A stretch of 64,000 nucleotides of DNA from Sporosarcina aquimarina (GTDB taxonomy: Bacteria > Bacillota > Bacilli > Bacillales_A > Planococcaceae), in NCBI RefSeq assembly GCF_023715615.1, contig NZ_JAMBOM010000001.1, positions 1,116,001 to 1,180,000 of the forward strand, read 5' to 3'. A program made the position numbers and the translations under genes. The notes beneath the pieces are model-generated. The model made no database searches. It was given only the letters and a program-made list of their open reading frames with translations, and was not told where the DNA came from. Of the stretch, positions 16,102 through 24,560 are shown in pieces. Positions within the stretch are counted from its first letter, which is position 1. Each line of letters begins with the position of its first letter.

Positions 16102-18373
16102 CCTAAATCTCCAGTCATTTATTGATGAGTTGAGACAGGACCCGGAATTCGCGAAGAATGTGAAGCATTATAAAGTGACGGAAGGAAAAGATGCTATCTA
16201 TGCTCCGTTTCCAGAGAAATTACATCCTTCACTCATAACGGCTCTTTCACATAGAGGGATTCATCAATTATATAGCCATCAGCGGAGAGCATTCGACTTC
16301 GCACAACAAAAAAAATCATATACAGCGGTAACTCCAACAGCATCCGGTAAATCACTTTGTTATCATTTACCTGTTCTTCAAAGCATATTGGAGAATGAAG
16401 CCTCGCGAGCGTTGTATCTCTTTCCTACAAAAGCACTTGCGCAGGACCAATTAGCTGATCTACATGAACTCATTGAAGCGAGTGGAGAGACGGTATTGAG
16501 TTATACGTATGATGGGGATACTGCACCTGGACTTAGAACTAAGGTACGCAAATCGGGACACATTGTGTTGACTAACCCAGATATGCTGCATTCTGGAATT
16601 CTTCCACATCATACGAAATGGGTATCACTTTTTGAAAACTTGAAGTATATCGTGATTGATGAATTGCATACGTATAAGGGAGTGTTTGGTACACATGTTG
16701 CCCATGTGTTAAGACGCTTAAAACGAATTTGTGCTTATTATGGAAGTAACCCGGTGTTCATCTGCACTTCGGCAACCATTGCTAACCCTCAACAACTTGC
16801 GGAAAACCTGACGAATTCTTCGATGGAGCTCATTGCGGACAACGGAGCGCCGGCAGGCAAGAAGCATTTCTTGTTTTACAATCCACCTGTTGTTCATGAA
16901 ACGTTCGGAATTCGTAGGAGTGCTGTCTTGGAAGTTCGGGATATTGCTTCTCGTCTTTATCGAGAAGGGGTTCAAACCATCATTTTTGCAAAAAGCAGGG
17001 TGCGTGTAGAAATGCTCGTAACCTATATGAAAGAACTTACCAAAAAGAAATTGATGGATGAGACGATCATGGGGTACCGAGGTGGTTATCTTCCTTCAGA
17101 GCGTCGTAAAATTGAAAAAGGACTACGAAATGGGACGATTAAGACAGTAGTTAGTACAAATGCTTTGGAACTTGGTATTGATATTGGTCAACTCCAGGCG
17201 TGTGTAATGACAGGTTACCCGGGAAATATCGCAAGTGCATTGCAACAAGCAGGTCGGGCGGGAAGAAGGCAAGATGACGCACTCATCATTTATGTCGCAC
17301 AGTCGATGGCGCTGGACCAATACATCATTGAGCATCCGGATTACTTATTAGGTGGATCACCTGAGGAAGCGCATATTCACCCTGACAATATTGTCATTCT
17401 CATGGATCATCTACGGTGTGCTTCGTTTGAACTGCCTTTTTCGGTGAGCGACCAATATGCAGAGTTCGATGTTCAACAATTATTGGAATTTTTAGCGTCG
17501 GAAGGGGTTCTCGTATTAGCAGGGGATCATTGGCACTGGATGACCGAGCGTTTTCCTGCGAGTGAAGTAAGTTTACGATCTGCCTCTCAAGAAAATGTAG
17601 TGATTATCGATAAAACCCGTCCTAAAGAAACGACGGTCATTGGAGAAATGGATCGATTCAGTGCAATGACCCTGTTACATGAAGAAGCGATCTATTTGCA
17701 CCAAGGTACACAATACCAAGTAGAAATGCTGGATTGGGAAGAAAAGAAGGCGTATGTGACAGAAGTGGATGTCGATTACTTCACAGACGCCAATTTAGCT
17801 GTTGAGCTGAAAGTAATCAGTGAAGATAAAAAGCAGGAACTCAATTCGCAGACAGTTGCTTTCGGTGATTTAGCCGTTCTTGCCATCCCTACAATTTTTA
17901 AGAAAATTCGATTCGATTCTCATGACAATATCGGTTCAGGTCCTATTCATTTGCCAGCTGAAGAGTTACATACTGCATCCACGTGGCTAGCATTTGATGT
18001 GCCTGAAGGATGGACAGAAGCTACCCTGACGGATGCCATGACCGGTGCAGCACATGCGATGCAATCTTTTATTCCTTTGTTTGTGCAATGTGACAGAACT
18101 GATATTCATGTAGTGCCGCAAGTGAAAGCAGTTCATACTGGAAAACCGACGTTTTTCATCTATGATAGCTATCCTGGAGGTATTGGATTGAGTGAGAAGA
18201 TGTTTGACCAATGGTATTCATTGCTTTGCCAAGCTGCCTCTCACGTAAGTTCATGTGAATGTGAAGGGGGCTGTCCAATTTGTACAGGTCCGCCCGAATC
18301 TGATACAAATTTGAAGCGAGGCGCTTCGGAGCTTTTGAAGAGTTTAGCAGGTGGTGACGTGCATGTCCTATGA
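16091..18373 (+). CDS. mrfA: DEAD/DEAH helicase MrfA (YprA) with DUF1998 zinc domain
   Basis: Superfamily 2 helicase, 760 aa. Walker A TPTASGKS (about 81-88), motif II DELH in VIDELHTYKG, motif III CTSATI, motif VI QQAGRAGRR, and a C-terminal MZB/DUF1998 domain with the cysteine cluster CECEGGCPIC that holds zinc. In B. subtilis MrfA works with MrfB to repair mitomycin C adducts by a route separate from UvrABC. The ATG is inside yppE; mrfB begins within the last 11 bases of mrfA, so the three genes are translationally coupled. Confidence 0.92.
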   Translation: MANNLNLQSFIDELRQDPEFAKNVKHYKVTEGKDAIYAPFPEKLHPSLITALSHRGIHQLYSHQRRAFDFAQQKKSYTAVTPTASGKSLCYHLPVLQSILENEASRALYLFPTKALAQDQLADLHELIEASGETVLSYTYDGDTAPGLRTKVRKSGHIVLTNPDMLHSGILPHHTKWVSLFENLKYIVIDELHTYKGVFGTHVAHVLRRLKRICAYYGSNPVFICTSATIANPQQLAENLTNSSMELIADNGAPAGKKHFLFYNPPVVHETFGIRRSAVLEVRDIASRLYREGVQTIIFAKSRVRVEMLVTYMKELTKKKLMDETIMGYRGGYLPSERRKIEKGLRNGTIKTVVSTNALELGIDIGQLQACVMTGYPGNIASALQQAGRAGRRQDDALIIYVAQSMALDQYIIEHPDYLLGGSPEEAHIHPDNIVILMDHLRCASFELPFSVSDQYAEFDVQQLLEFLASEGVLVLAGDHWHWMTERFPASEVSLRSASQENVVIIDKTRPKETTVIGEMDRFSAMTLLHEEAIYLHQGTQYQVEMLDWEEKKAYVTEVDVDYFTDANLAVELKVISEDKKQELNSQTVAFGDLAVLAIPTIFKKIRFDSHDNIGSGPIHLPAEELHTASTWLAFDVPEGWTEATLTDAMTGAAHAMQSFIPLFVQCDRTDIHVVPQVKAVHTGKPTFFIYDSYPGGIGLSEKMFDQWYSLLCQAASHVSSCECEGGCPICTGPPESDTNLKRGASELLKSLAGGDVHVL

Positions 18374-19640
18374 ACAAAATCTCATGAAGATGAAGGGCAT
18401 GTTGAAAAAAACAAAAGCCGGCTCTTCAACTCTGAAAGAAACCTCAAAGATTGTTCAAGCGTCATCACCTAGTTACGAATCACAGTGGCTGGCAGCTGGT
18501 CTCGAAAAAGAGACCAATCATTACGGGACCGTTTATAAGAAAGTTGTGGACTATGACGAATCCTATACACATGGGAGATATCAATTGACTGAGTTGACGG
18601 CCACGTTGCAAAAATGGAAAAGCTCAGGGGAACGACATCCTTTAGCACCAGATCCAGACAAACGACTCCTTTTTTTTGATACGGAAACTACGGGCTTGAA
18701 AGGGACCGGAACACTGATCTTTCTGATTGGTTTAATCGAGCAACGAGGCAACGGGTTTAGAATGACCCAATATGTACTGCCCGGTCCTGCTCATGAAGCA
18801 GCATTTCTTTATGCGACTGGATTATGGGAAAAGCCGGTCACGCTTGTCATGTATAATGGAAAGAGTTTTGATGTCCCCCAATTGGATACGAGGTGGACAA
18901 TGAATCGGAACTTACTCCCCCCTTTGCCGAAGCACGATCAGATTGACCTACTCCACGGTTCCAGACGCATTTGGAAACATGAAATGGCGTCGTTCAAATT
19001 GCCTGCAGTTGAAGAGGAGCAACTTGGATTTGTTCGAGAAGACGATATGCCGGGGTATTTGGCACCGATTATCTATCAAGATGCAGTGAAAAATGGTCGT
19101 GCAGAAATGTTGATGAAGATTTTGCTGCACAATGAGTATGATATTTTGTCACTTGTCACGTTGTATATTCGTTCAACTGAGCTTCTTTTACAAGAGGAGC
19201 TATCAGGAACTGCGATTAGCCAAACGAATATTGCCAAGTGGTATGCTGATTTAAAGTCGCATAGTCGTGCAACTGCCGTCTTAGAGCAGGTAATCGAGGA
19301 ATATGGGACTCAACATCCGACAACTCACTTCCATTTTGGATTTCTATTAAAAAGAGACGGTAAATATGGTGAGTCACTAGAAGCGTTTGGTGTCTGTATG
19401 ACGAAGTCGACTGGACGTGAACGAATTATTGCACTTGAGGAAATGGCAAAAATTCTTGAGCATAAAAACAAAGATTGCACGAAGGCTCTACAACTTTGTG
19501 GAGTTGCCAAGGGTCTGCTTGCACGTGATTCCTCATTGTCTGCATCGTTTTCAAAACGTATGATTGCGGAATTCACAAAAAGGGAAATGAGACTTAAGAG
19601 AAAAATATTTCCCGGGCAAGCGCAGTACTCGACAAAATAA
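18363..19640 (+). CDS. mrfB: MrfB (YprB) exonuclease with RNase H-like fold
   Basis: 425 aa. The DEDD exonuclease signature FFDTETTGLKGTGT lies around residues 98-110, followed by MYNGKSFDVPQLDTRW and HNEYDILSL, which supply the remaining acidic residues. The C-terminal ~130 residues look like tetratricopeptide repeats (KWYADLKSHSRATAVLEQVIEE, HFHFGFLLKRDGKYGESLEAF). Known partner of MrfA in mitomycin repair. Start ATG 18363 after AGGTGGTG; upstream GTG codons at 18351/18354 overlap that site. Confidence 0.9.
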   Translation: MSYEQNLMKMKGMLKKTKAGSSTLKETSKIVQASSPSYESQWLAAGLEKETNHYGTVYKKVVDYDESYTHGRYQLTELTATLQKWKSSGERHPLAPDPDKRLLFFDTETTGLKGTGTLIFLIGLIEQRGNGFRMTQYVLPGPAHEAAFLYATGLWEKPVTLVMYNGKSFDVPQLDTRWTMNRNLLPPLPKHDQIDLLHGSRRIWKHEMASFKLPAVEEEQLGFVREDDMPGYLAPIIYQDAVKNGRAEMLMKILLHNEYDILSLVTLYIRSTELLLQEELSGTAISQTNIAKWYADLKSHSRATAVLEQVIEEYGTQHPTTHFHFGFLLKRDGKYGESLEAFGVCMTKSTGRERIIALEEMAKILEHKNKDCTKALQLCGVAKGLLARDSSLSASFSKRMIAEFTKREMRLKRKIFPGQAQYSTK

Positions 19641-19682
19641 CACTTCTAATCTTGACGTAAGCAGACAGAATTGGACAGGATA

Positions 19683-19691
19683 TGCTATACT
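19683..19691 (+). promoter_or_regulatory. Extended -10 promoter of gpsB
   Basis: TGCTATACT: an extended -10 (TG at 19683-19684, TATACT 19686-19691) without a good -35 at the right distance. It is 36 bases before gpsB. Confidence 0.45.
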
Positions 19692-19726
19692 TAGAGCAGT
19701 TACCACTGACGGAAGGACGTTGTTGA

Positions 19727-20023
19727 ATGGATATTAAATTGGATTCAAAAACGATTCTTGAAAAAGAGTTTAAAACAGGTATGCGCGGTTATAATCAGGA
19801 AGAAGTCGATTTGTTTTTAGATAGTGTGATTCATGATTATGAAAGTTTTAAAAAACGGATCGCGGAGCTTGAACGCGAAAACGGAGAACTTCAAAATGAG
19901 TTATCTACTGTCCAGAAACGACCAGCATCGAGCGCTCCTGGTACAACAAATTTCGACTTGCTGAAACGTATTTCTAATTTGGAAAAAGCCGTGTTTGGAA
20001 GTAAACTTTCAGGAAACGAATAA
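19727..20023 (+). CDS. gpsB: Cell division protein GpsB (DivIVA-like)
   Basis: 98 aa cytoplasmic adaptor that shuttles PBP1 between septum and side wall with EzrA. The DivIVA-like N-terminal domain ([23 protein letters not shown]) is followed by a coiled coil (about 35-65) and a short helical C-terminus ([16 protein letters not shown]) that forms the trimer. Its client PBP1 is encoded 5 kb upstream in this window. rnpB follows at once. Confidence 0.94.
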   Translation: MDIKLDSKTILEKEFKTGMRGYNQEEVDLFLDSVIHDYESFKKRIAELERENGELQNELSTVQKRPASSAPGTTNFDLLKRISNLEKAVFGSKLSGNE

Positions 20024-20026
20024 GAC

Positions 20027-20059
20027 GAACCCCACTTATCCTTGCGGAAAGTGGGGTTC
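20027..20059 (+). terminator. Terminator after gpsB
   Basis: Perfect 11-base stem GAACCCCACTT (20027-20037) / AAGTGGGGTTC (20049-20059). The following T tract is weak. The -35 box of the rnpB promoter is in the loop and 3' arm. Confidence 0.65.
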
Positions 20060-20070
20060 TACTGTATACT
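20042..20070 (+). promoter_or_regulatory. Predicted rnpB promoter
   Basis: TTGCGG (20042-20047), 17-base spacer, TATACT (20065-20070). The expected start near 20077 coincides with the base of the P1 stem of RNase P RNA. The promoter lies inside the gpsB terminator hairpin. Confidence 0.65.
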
Positions 20071-20075
20071 TATCA

Positions 20076-20487
20076 AGCCATGACGGAAATTCAGGTAATT
20101 GCTGCAGTGCTAGACACTGGAGAGGAAAGTCCATGCTCACACGGTACTGAGATGTCCGTAGTGTTCGTGCCCGGCCAAAAAATAAGCCGGGGCGCTGTTT
20201 ACTCAGCTGACGGCGGAAATAATTCCTAAGTCCTTTTGGGATATGGAAGACGTTTCCTGAAAAGTGCCACAGTGACGGAGCTGTATCGGAAACGGTACAG
20301 GTGGAACGAGGTAAACCCCGCGAGTGAGAAACCCAAATTATGGTAGGGGCGCTCTTCCGAAGGAAATGAACGGAGGAAGGGACAGACAATCGTCTGTAGA
20401 TAGATGATTACCACCCTGAGTACGAGGTGTAAACCGTTCGAGTACAAGGGAACAAAACATGGCTTACGAATTTCCTGATGGTACTTA
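20076..20487 (+). ncRNA. rnpB: RNase P RNA, Bacillus (type B) class
   Basis: Catalytic RNA that removes 5' leaders from precursor tRNAs. Conserved blocks in order: GAGAGGAAAGTCCATGCTC, the GAGAAACCCAAATT segment, GGTAGGGGCGCTCTTCCG with GAAGGAAATGAACGGAGGAA, and ACAAAACATGGCTTAC near the 3' end. The P1 helix forms from GGAAATTC (20085-20092) and GAATTTCC (20468-20475) plus CCAT/ATGG outside it. About 410 nt, as expected for type B. Its place between gpsB and the ypsC-like methyltransferase is conserved in Bacillus. Confidence 0.95.
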
Positions 20488-20499
20488 ATGTATACAATC

Positions 20500-20530
20500 A
20501 TGCTCTCCTGTATTTATGGAGAGCATTTCT
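20500..20530 (+). terminator. Terminator after rnpB
   Basis: Perfect stem ATGCTCTCC (20500-20508) / GGAGAGCAT (20518-20526), followed by TTTCT. Only a short U tract, but it starts right after the RNase P RNA. Confidence 0.7.
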
Positions 20531-20605
20531 GCGTTAGAAAACAGGTTTGTTCATATAAAGCACGTACATAAAGTGATTCAACAGTGGAGAGGAAGTGTAC
20601 GATTC

Positions 20606-21733
20606 ATGAAAGAATACAAATTAGTAGCAACGGCAGCGATGGGGCTTGAGGGACTCGTAGCAGAAGAAGTGAAAGCATTGGGATATGAAACAATAACCGA
20701 AAATGGAAAAGTTTACTTTTCTGGCGATGCCCATGCAATTGCAAAAGCGAATATGTGGCTGCGCATCGCTGACCGCGTTCGAATTATCGTGGGGGAATTT
20801 AAAGCAACTACTTTCGACGAACTATTCGAAAAAACTAAAGAATTACCGTGGGAGGAATATCTTCCAGTGGATGCAACATTCCCGGTTGCGGGTAAATCAG
20901 TTAAGTCAATTCTTTACAGTGTGCCTGATTGCCAAGCAATTGTTAAAAAAGCAATTGCAGAAAAACTTAAAACCGTCCATGGCCGTGTCGGCTTTTTAGA
21001 CGAAACGGGTCCATTATTCAAATTGGAAGTATCGATCTTAAAAGATAAGGTGACACTAACAATCGATTCAAGTGGTGCTGGTCTGCACAAACGTGGATAT
21101 CGCGTTGGACAAGGGGATGCTCCGTTAAAAGAAACGTTAGCTGCAGCTCTAGTTAAATTAACCAAATGGAACCCGGATCGACCATTTGTCGACCCGTTCT
21201 GTGGTTCAGGTACGATTCCAATTGAAGCTGCAATGCTCGGACAAAATTTAGCGCCAGGCTATAATCGAGAGTTTTTAAGCGAACAGTGGCCATGGATGGC
21301 TGAAAGCGTATGGGACCGAGTACGTGAAGAAGTGGAAGATGTCGCAGATTATGATCGTAAACTGATGATCTCAGGTTCTGACTGGGATCCATCGATGATA
21401 AAAGTCGCAGAGAAAAATGCTGCGGAAGCAGGATTTTTAGATATTATTAATTGGAATGTTTGCAACGTTGCAGACCTTTCACTTGAAGGGGAAAACGGTG
21501 TTTTAGTCGGAAATCCACCGTATGGAGAACGTCTTGGTGAACTAGAAGAAGCTGAAGACATAACCGCTACATTAGGGAACGTCATGAAACCTTACCCATC
21601 ATGGTCTGTCTATATGCTTTCTTCTCTTGAAAACTTTGAGACGATGTATGGCAAGAGAGCTACGAAGAAACGGAAACTTTTCAATGGGTTCATACGCACT
21701 GATCTTTATCAGTTCTGGGGCAAACGAAGCTAA
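20606..21733 (+). CDS. THUMP-domain rRNA N2-guanine methyltransferase (YpsC/RlmL-like)
   Basis: 375 aa SAM-dependent methyltransferase of the class that modifies guanine N2 in 23S rRNA. N-terminal ferredoxin-like/THUMP region (about 45-155), then the Rossmann methyltransferase with DPFCGSGTIPIEA (196-208) for SAM binding and the catalytic NPPYGERL (303-310). Start ATG 20606 behind GAGAGGAAGTG; an in-frame ATG at 20516 lies in the rnpB terminator. Exact target base cannot be told from sequence. Sits between rnpB and the ypvA-like helicase as in Bacillus. Confidence 0.9.
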   Translation: MKEYKLVATAAMGLEGLVAEEVKALGYETITENGKVYFSGDAHAIAKANMWLRIADRVRIIVGEFKATTFDELFEKTKELPWEEYLPVDATFPVAGKSVKSILYSVPDCQAIVKKAIAEKLKTVHGRVGFLDETGPLFKLEVSILKDKVTLTIDSSGAGLHKRGYRVGQGDAPLKETLAAALVKLTKWNPDRPFVDPFCGSGTIPIEAAMLGQNLAPGYNREFLSEQWPWMAESVWDRVREEVEDVADYDRKLMISGSDWDPSMIKVAEKNAAEAGFLDIINWNVCNVADLSLEGENGVLVGNPPYGERLGELEEAEDITATLGNVMKPYPSWSVYMLSSLENFETMYGKRATKKRKLFNGFIRTDLYQFWGKRS

Positions 21734-21745
21734 TTTTAATAGATC

Positions 21746-21773
21746 AAAAAGAGAGGATTCTCCTCTCTTTTCT
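21746..21773. terminator. Terminator after the ypsC-like gene
   Basis: Stem AAAAGAGAGGA / TCCTCTCTTTT around a TTC loop (about 21747-21772), flanked by A and T runs. Confidence 0.8.
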
Positions 21774-21796
21774 TATGTACTAGAAAGGGGTTCACT

Positions 21797-23704
21797 ATGA
21801 CAGGAAAGTTACCATTTGCACTCACACGCGACAAAACATTCTACGAATCACTTAATGAGTGGATCGGAGATACCTTATATGATGAGCTCACCGAAAAAGG
21901 ATTCGATTGCAGAGATGAACAAATCTACATGTCTTTCCAAATAGAGCAAGCCCTTCGTGAAAAAGAAGTATTATTCGCTGAAGCTGGAGTCGGAACGGGC
22001 AAGACAATTGCTTATCTACTTCCTGCCATCGCCTATGCACGTTACACAGGAAAACCAGCGTTAATTTCTTGCGCAGACGAAACATTAATTGATCAGCTCG
22101 TTAAAGAAGAAGGGGATATCCGTAAACTTGGTGAAGCATTAGAGCTCACAATTGATGTGCGACTTGCGAAATCGCGTGACCAATATCTTTGCTTAAAGCG
22201 TTTAGAAGAAATGAATCGCGCAGACGAAGAATATGCCGGGGAAGTAGAAGATGCTCTCCCAGAATTCGTATATGGGCCAGCTTCATTATCTGAAGTGTAC
22301 CCATACGGAGAACGTTCTTCCTATCCGGATTTAAGTGATGGTGAGTGGGAGACGATCAATTATCATCCAATCCAACAATGTGGTGGATGTGACCTCCGAA
22401 ACCGTTGTGGGCAAACGATTCATAGAAGTGAATATAGGAAAGCAGCTGATCTCATTATCTGCTCCCACGATTTCTTTATGGAACACCTATGGACGAAGGA
22501 GTCAAGAAAACGACAGGGGCAACTTCCATTGCTACCAGAGGTTTCTATGGCTGTTTTTGATGAAGGCCATCTACTTGAATATGCTGCACAACGCGCCCTA
22601 ACTTATGAAGTACAAGATAGCACGCTTCTCGGGCTTCTGGAACGTGTCATGACAGATGGTGTTCGTGAGCAAACGCTTCAACTGATGGAACAACTGATGG
22701 AATGTCATGAACTGTTCTTCGACTACCTCTCTGAATGTGCTCAGGAAGATGGGGAAGAACGACTCGCGATTTCAAAGACTACCGAACTTATGAATACAGC
22801 ACGTGAAGCCGTTCGTCTTTCCAATGCATTGCTCGAAGAATTTGTCTTTGATAGTGAACTTTATGTAATACCAGAGTATGACTTGAGAATGGTAGAAGAA
22901 TATCTCGAACAATATATATTTTCTTTAGAATTGTTTTCGGATAATGCGGAAGCTGTCGATTGGGCAGAAGACCGAGAAGGGGAATTGACATTAGTGATAA
23001 TGCCGCGCCTTGTAACGGATGTTTTACAGGAGCGCTTGTTTTCAGAAAAGCTACCAATTATTTTCTCATCCGCTACATTGTCCGTGCAAAATGATTTCTC
23101 GTTTATTGCTAATAATCTAGGTATCAAACATTCTGTTTCTTTTTCAATTGAATCTCCATATGATTACGACGAAGTTATGGATCTTTCCATTGAATCGCTA
23201 TCTGAGGTTGGAAAAATGAACAGACTTGTCGAGTTATTGAATGATGGCCACCAGACGCTAGTGTTGTTTAAGTCGAAACAGTCCATGGAAAACTTCCGAG
23301 CGCAATTGCCGGAAGGACAACTTCCTTTCGCGGCGTTTGAAGGAGACCGTGAACTATCGTCTATCGTTAAAGAGTTCCAAGCTAAAAAGTGGTCTGCATT
23401 CTTCTCCTATCATTTGTGGGAAGGCTTGGATATTCCCCATGATGCATTAACGAGAGTGGTCATTTATGATTTACCATTACCGCCTGCTGACCCGTTGTTC
23501 AATGCGAAACGTAGCCATGCAACTGCTCCATTTGAAGAAGTAGACTTACCATATATGTTACTCCGTTTACGTCAAGGTGTTGGTAGACTTATCCGGACTG
23601 CGACAGATTCAGGTTCTGTTCATATTTTGTTGAACCCTGAAGAATCTAAATTAGTCCCCACATTCGATACAATTTTTCCCGTTGCCCCAAAAGTGAAATC
23701 TTGA
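21797..23704 (+). CDS. ypvA: DinG-family ATP-dependent helicase with Fe-S cysteines (YpvA-like)
   Basis: 635 aa XPD/DinG-like superfamily 2 helicase, a paralogue of dinG at 4.5 kb but without the exonuclease domain. Walker A GVGTGKT (64-70), DEGH in place of DEAH (255-258), HLWEGLDIP and RLRQGVGRLIRT near the C-terminus. Cys132, Cys195, Cys198 and Cys204 (YLCLKRL; QQCGGCDLRNRC) have the spacing of the [4Fe-4S] ligands of XPD-type helicases. Substrate unknown; likely unwinds 5'-tailed DNA or R-loops. Its stop is followed by an IS remnant. Confidence 0.9.
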   Translation: MTGKLPFALTRDKTFYESLNEWIGDTLYDELTEKGFDCRDEQIYMSFQIEQALREKEVLFAEAGVGTGKTIAYLLPAIAYARYTGKPALISCADETLIDQLVKEEGDIRKLGEALELTIDVRLAKSRDQYLCLKRLEEMNRADEEYAGEVEDALPEFVYGPASLSEVYPYGERSSYPDLSDGEWETINYHPIQQCGGCDLRNRCGQTIHRSEYRKAADLIICSHDFFMEHLWTKESRKRQGQLPLLPEVSMAVFDEGHLLEYAAQRALTYEVQDSTLLGLLERVMTDGVREQTLQLMEQLMECHELFFDYLSECAQEDGEERLAISKTTELMNTAREAVRLSNALLEEFVFDSELYVIPEYDLRMVEEYLEQYIFSLELFSDNAEAVDWAEDREGELTLVIMPRLVTDVLQERLFSEKLPIIFSSATLSVQNDFSFIANNLGIKHSVSFSIESPYDYDEVMDLSIESLSEVGKMNRLVELLNDGHQTLVLFKSKQSMENFRAQLPEGQLPFAAFEGDRELSSIVKEFQAKKWSAFFSYHLWEGLDIPHDALTRVVIYDLPLPPADPLFNAKRSHATAPFEEVDLPYMLLRLRQGVGRLIRTATDSGSVHILLNPEESKLVPTFDTIFPVAPKVKS

Positions 23705-23730
23705 TAGGTATGTAAATAGAACAAAACAAA

Positions 23731-23758
23731 AAGCAACAGGCCGTTGGCCGTGTTGCTT
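23731..23758 (+). terminator. Hairpin left of the IS remnant, probable ypvA terminator
   Basis: AAGCAACA-GGCC-GTT-GGCC-(G)-TGTTGCTT. A stem of about 12 pairs that would end ypvA transcription but has lost its T run, because the IS end CAGACTG follows directly. A very similar hairpin with its T run intact lies at the other end of the element (24561-24588). Confidence 0.65.
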
Positions 23759-23766
23759 CAGACTGT

Positions 23767-23811
23767 AGACAAAAGGAATGGAAATCGATTTGATTTCCAT
23801 CCCTTTTGTCT
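23767..23811. repeat. Large inverted repeat at the left IS end
   Basis: GACAAAAGGaATGGAAATC pairs with GATTTCCATcCCTTTTGTC around a five-base loop, followed by TTTTTG. It probably acts as a terminator protecting the transposase from outside transcription. The right end (24514-24560) has an analogous hairpin built from CAGACTGTAGGCAA and TTTGTCTACAGTCTG. Confidence 0.7.
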
Positions 23812-23845
23812 TTTTGCATTGTTGACGCTGGAAATGAAGGCTGAC

Positions 23846-23985
23846 AGGCCGTTGATCTCCGTTCCGGACGGGCGCTTTCCGGGGGCTTGCTCTCAGCCTC
23901 CTCGTCGTTTCACTCCTGCGGGGTCTTCGCGCTGCGCTGATCCCCAGGAGTCGCCGTCCTGCACTTCAATCAACTGAATGTCCGA
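23846..23985 (+). repeat. GC-rich subterminal repeat, left copy
   Basis: GC-rich block beginning GTTGATCTCCGTTCC, with GGGCGCTTTCCG, GGGGCTTGCTCTCAGCC, CTCCTGCGGGGTCTTCGCG and CCCAGGAGTCGCCGTCCTGC. Its composition is clearly richer in G+C than the flanking chromosome. Part of it returns inverted at 24436-24487. Similar CTCCTGCGGG-type blocks recur in many Bacillales genomes (from memory, not searched). It codes for nothing convincing. Confidence 0.6.
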
Positions 23986-24038
23986 GGACACATTCACTTC
24001 ATTCAAGCAAACAATGCAATTGAGTCTCCATTTCCTGC

Positions 24039-24202
24039 TGGCAAGACTTATTAGATGTAACAGAAGACCTGAGACACCGATATGAAATCAAAGAAGTCTA
24101 TATAAATGTAAAGAGACCGTTGAACGTGTCTTTGTCGACGCCAAAGAGAAGCTTGGTGTGCGATGGACAAGCCAAGGAGGGCTTAATTTAATGAATGGAT
24201 GA
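24039..24202 (+). pseudogene. IS1182-like transposase, C-terminal fragment
   Basis: Translates as WQDLLDVTEDLRHRYEIKEVYI, then after a frameshift near 24106 as KETVERVFVDAKEKLGVRWT, ending at a stop at 24200. The KETVERVF-DAKEKHGMRWT-like block is the characteristic C-terminal DDE-domain end of IS1182-type transposases (the E of the triad). It lies on the plus strand although the N-terminal fragment is on the minus strand. Confidence 0.7.
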
Positions 24203-24372
24203 CATTTTTTGAGAACAACAGGATCAATGCTGGGTCTCCCACATAGGGAATATAGATTTTCAACCAATGGATAAATAAAGGGAAAATCAATTACTGCATC
24301 TAATTTACGGAACAGATGGTCTTGCGGAACTAACTGTTAGATTGTAAGCATCTCCTTCTGTTCTCGTTCTTA
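24197..24372 (-). pseudogene. IS1182-like transposase, N-terminal fragment
   Basis: On the minus strand from about 24356 it reads EMLTI, a TAA stop where the family has Asp, then QLVPQDHLFRKLDAVIDFPF, IYPLVENLYSLCGRPSIDPV and VLKK. This is the conserved QLVPKDHLVRK...GRPSIDPVV start of IS1182-type transposases. It ends where the oppositely oriented C-terminal fragment ends, at the inversion junction near 24200. Confidence 0.72.
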
Positions 24373-24435
24373 GATTTGATTATTCATCATCATTTCCATC
24401 ACCTCATTTGATAATTGAGTGACATTGTTGATTGT

Positions 24436-24487
24436 AGCGGAGAGCAAGCCCCTCGGAAAGCGTCCGCTTGCAGCGAAAATCAACTTT
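24436..24487 (-). repeat. GC-rich subterminal repeat, right (inverted) copy
   Basis: Read on the minus strand it matches the left block: GTTGATTTTCGCTGCAAGC, GGACGCTTTCCGAGGGG, CTTGCTCTCCGCT. The two copies in opposite orientation mark the subterminal regions of the decayed element. Confidence 0.6.
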
Positions 24488-24560
24488 TCATAGATAATTC
24501 TATTGTAAAAAAACAGACTGTAGGCAAGCCCCATGATTTATGGCGTTTGTCTACAGTCTG

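Larger units (their letters stand above)
23759..24560 (-). mobile_element. Decayed IS1182-family-like element
   Basis: About 800 bp bounded by perfect 15-base inverted repeats, CAGACTGTAGACAAA (23759-23773) and TTTGTCTACAGTCTG (24546-24560). Inside are inverted GC-rich subterminal repeats and two transposase fragments, the N-terminal one on the minus strand and the C-terminal one on the plus strand. An intact element would be about 1.3-1.9 kb, so roughly half has been deleted and the C-terminal segment inverted. No open frame survives, so it cannot move by itself. This is the whole gene-free stretch between ypvA and cheX. Confidence 0.75.

Noticed and set aside
23744-23977. 77-codon frame in the GC-rich block after ypvA
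   Set aside because: No ribosome-binding site and it lies in IS terminal and repeat DNA; the frame is a by-product of high G+C.
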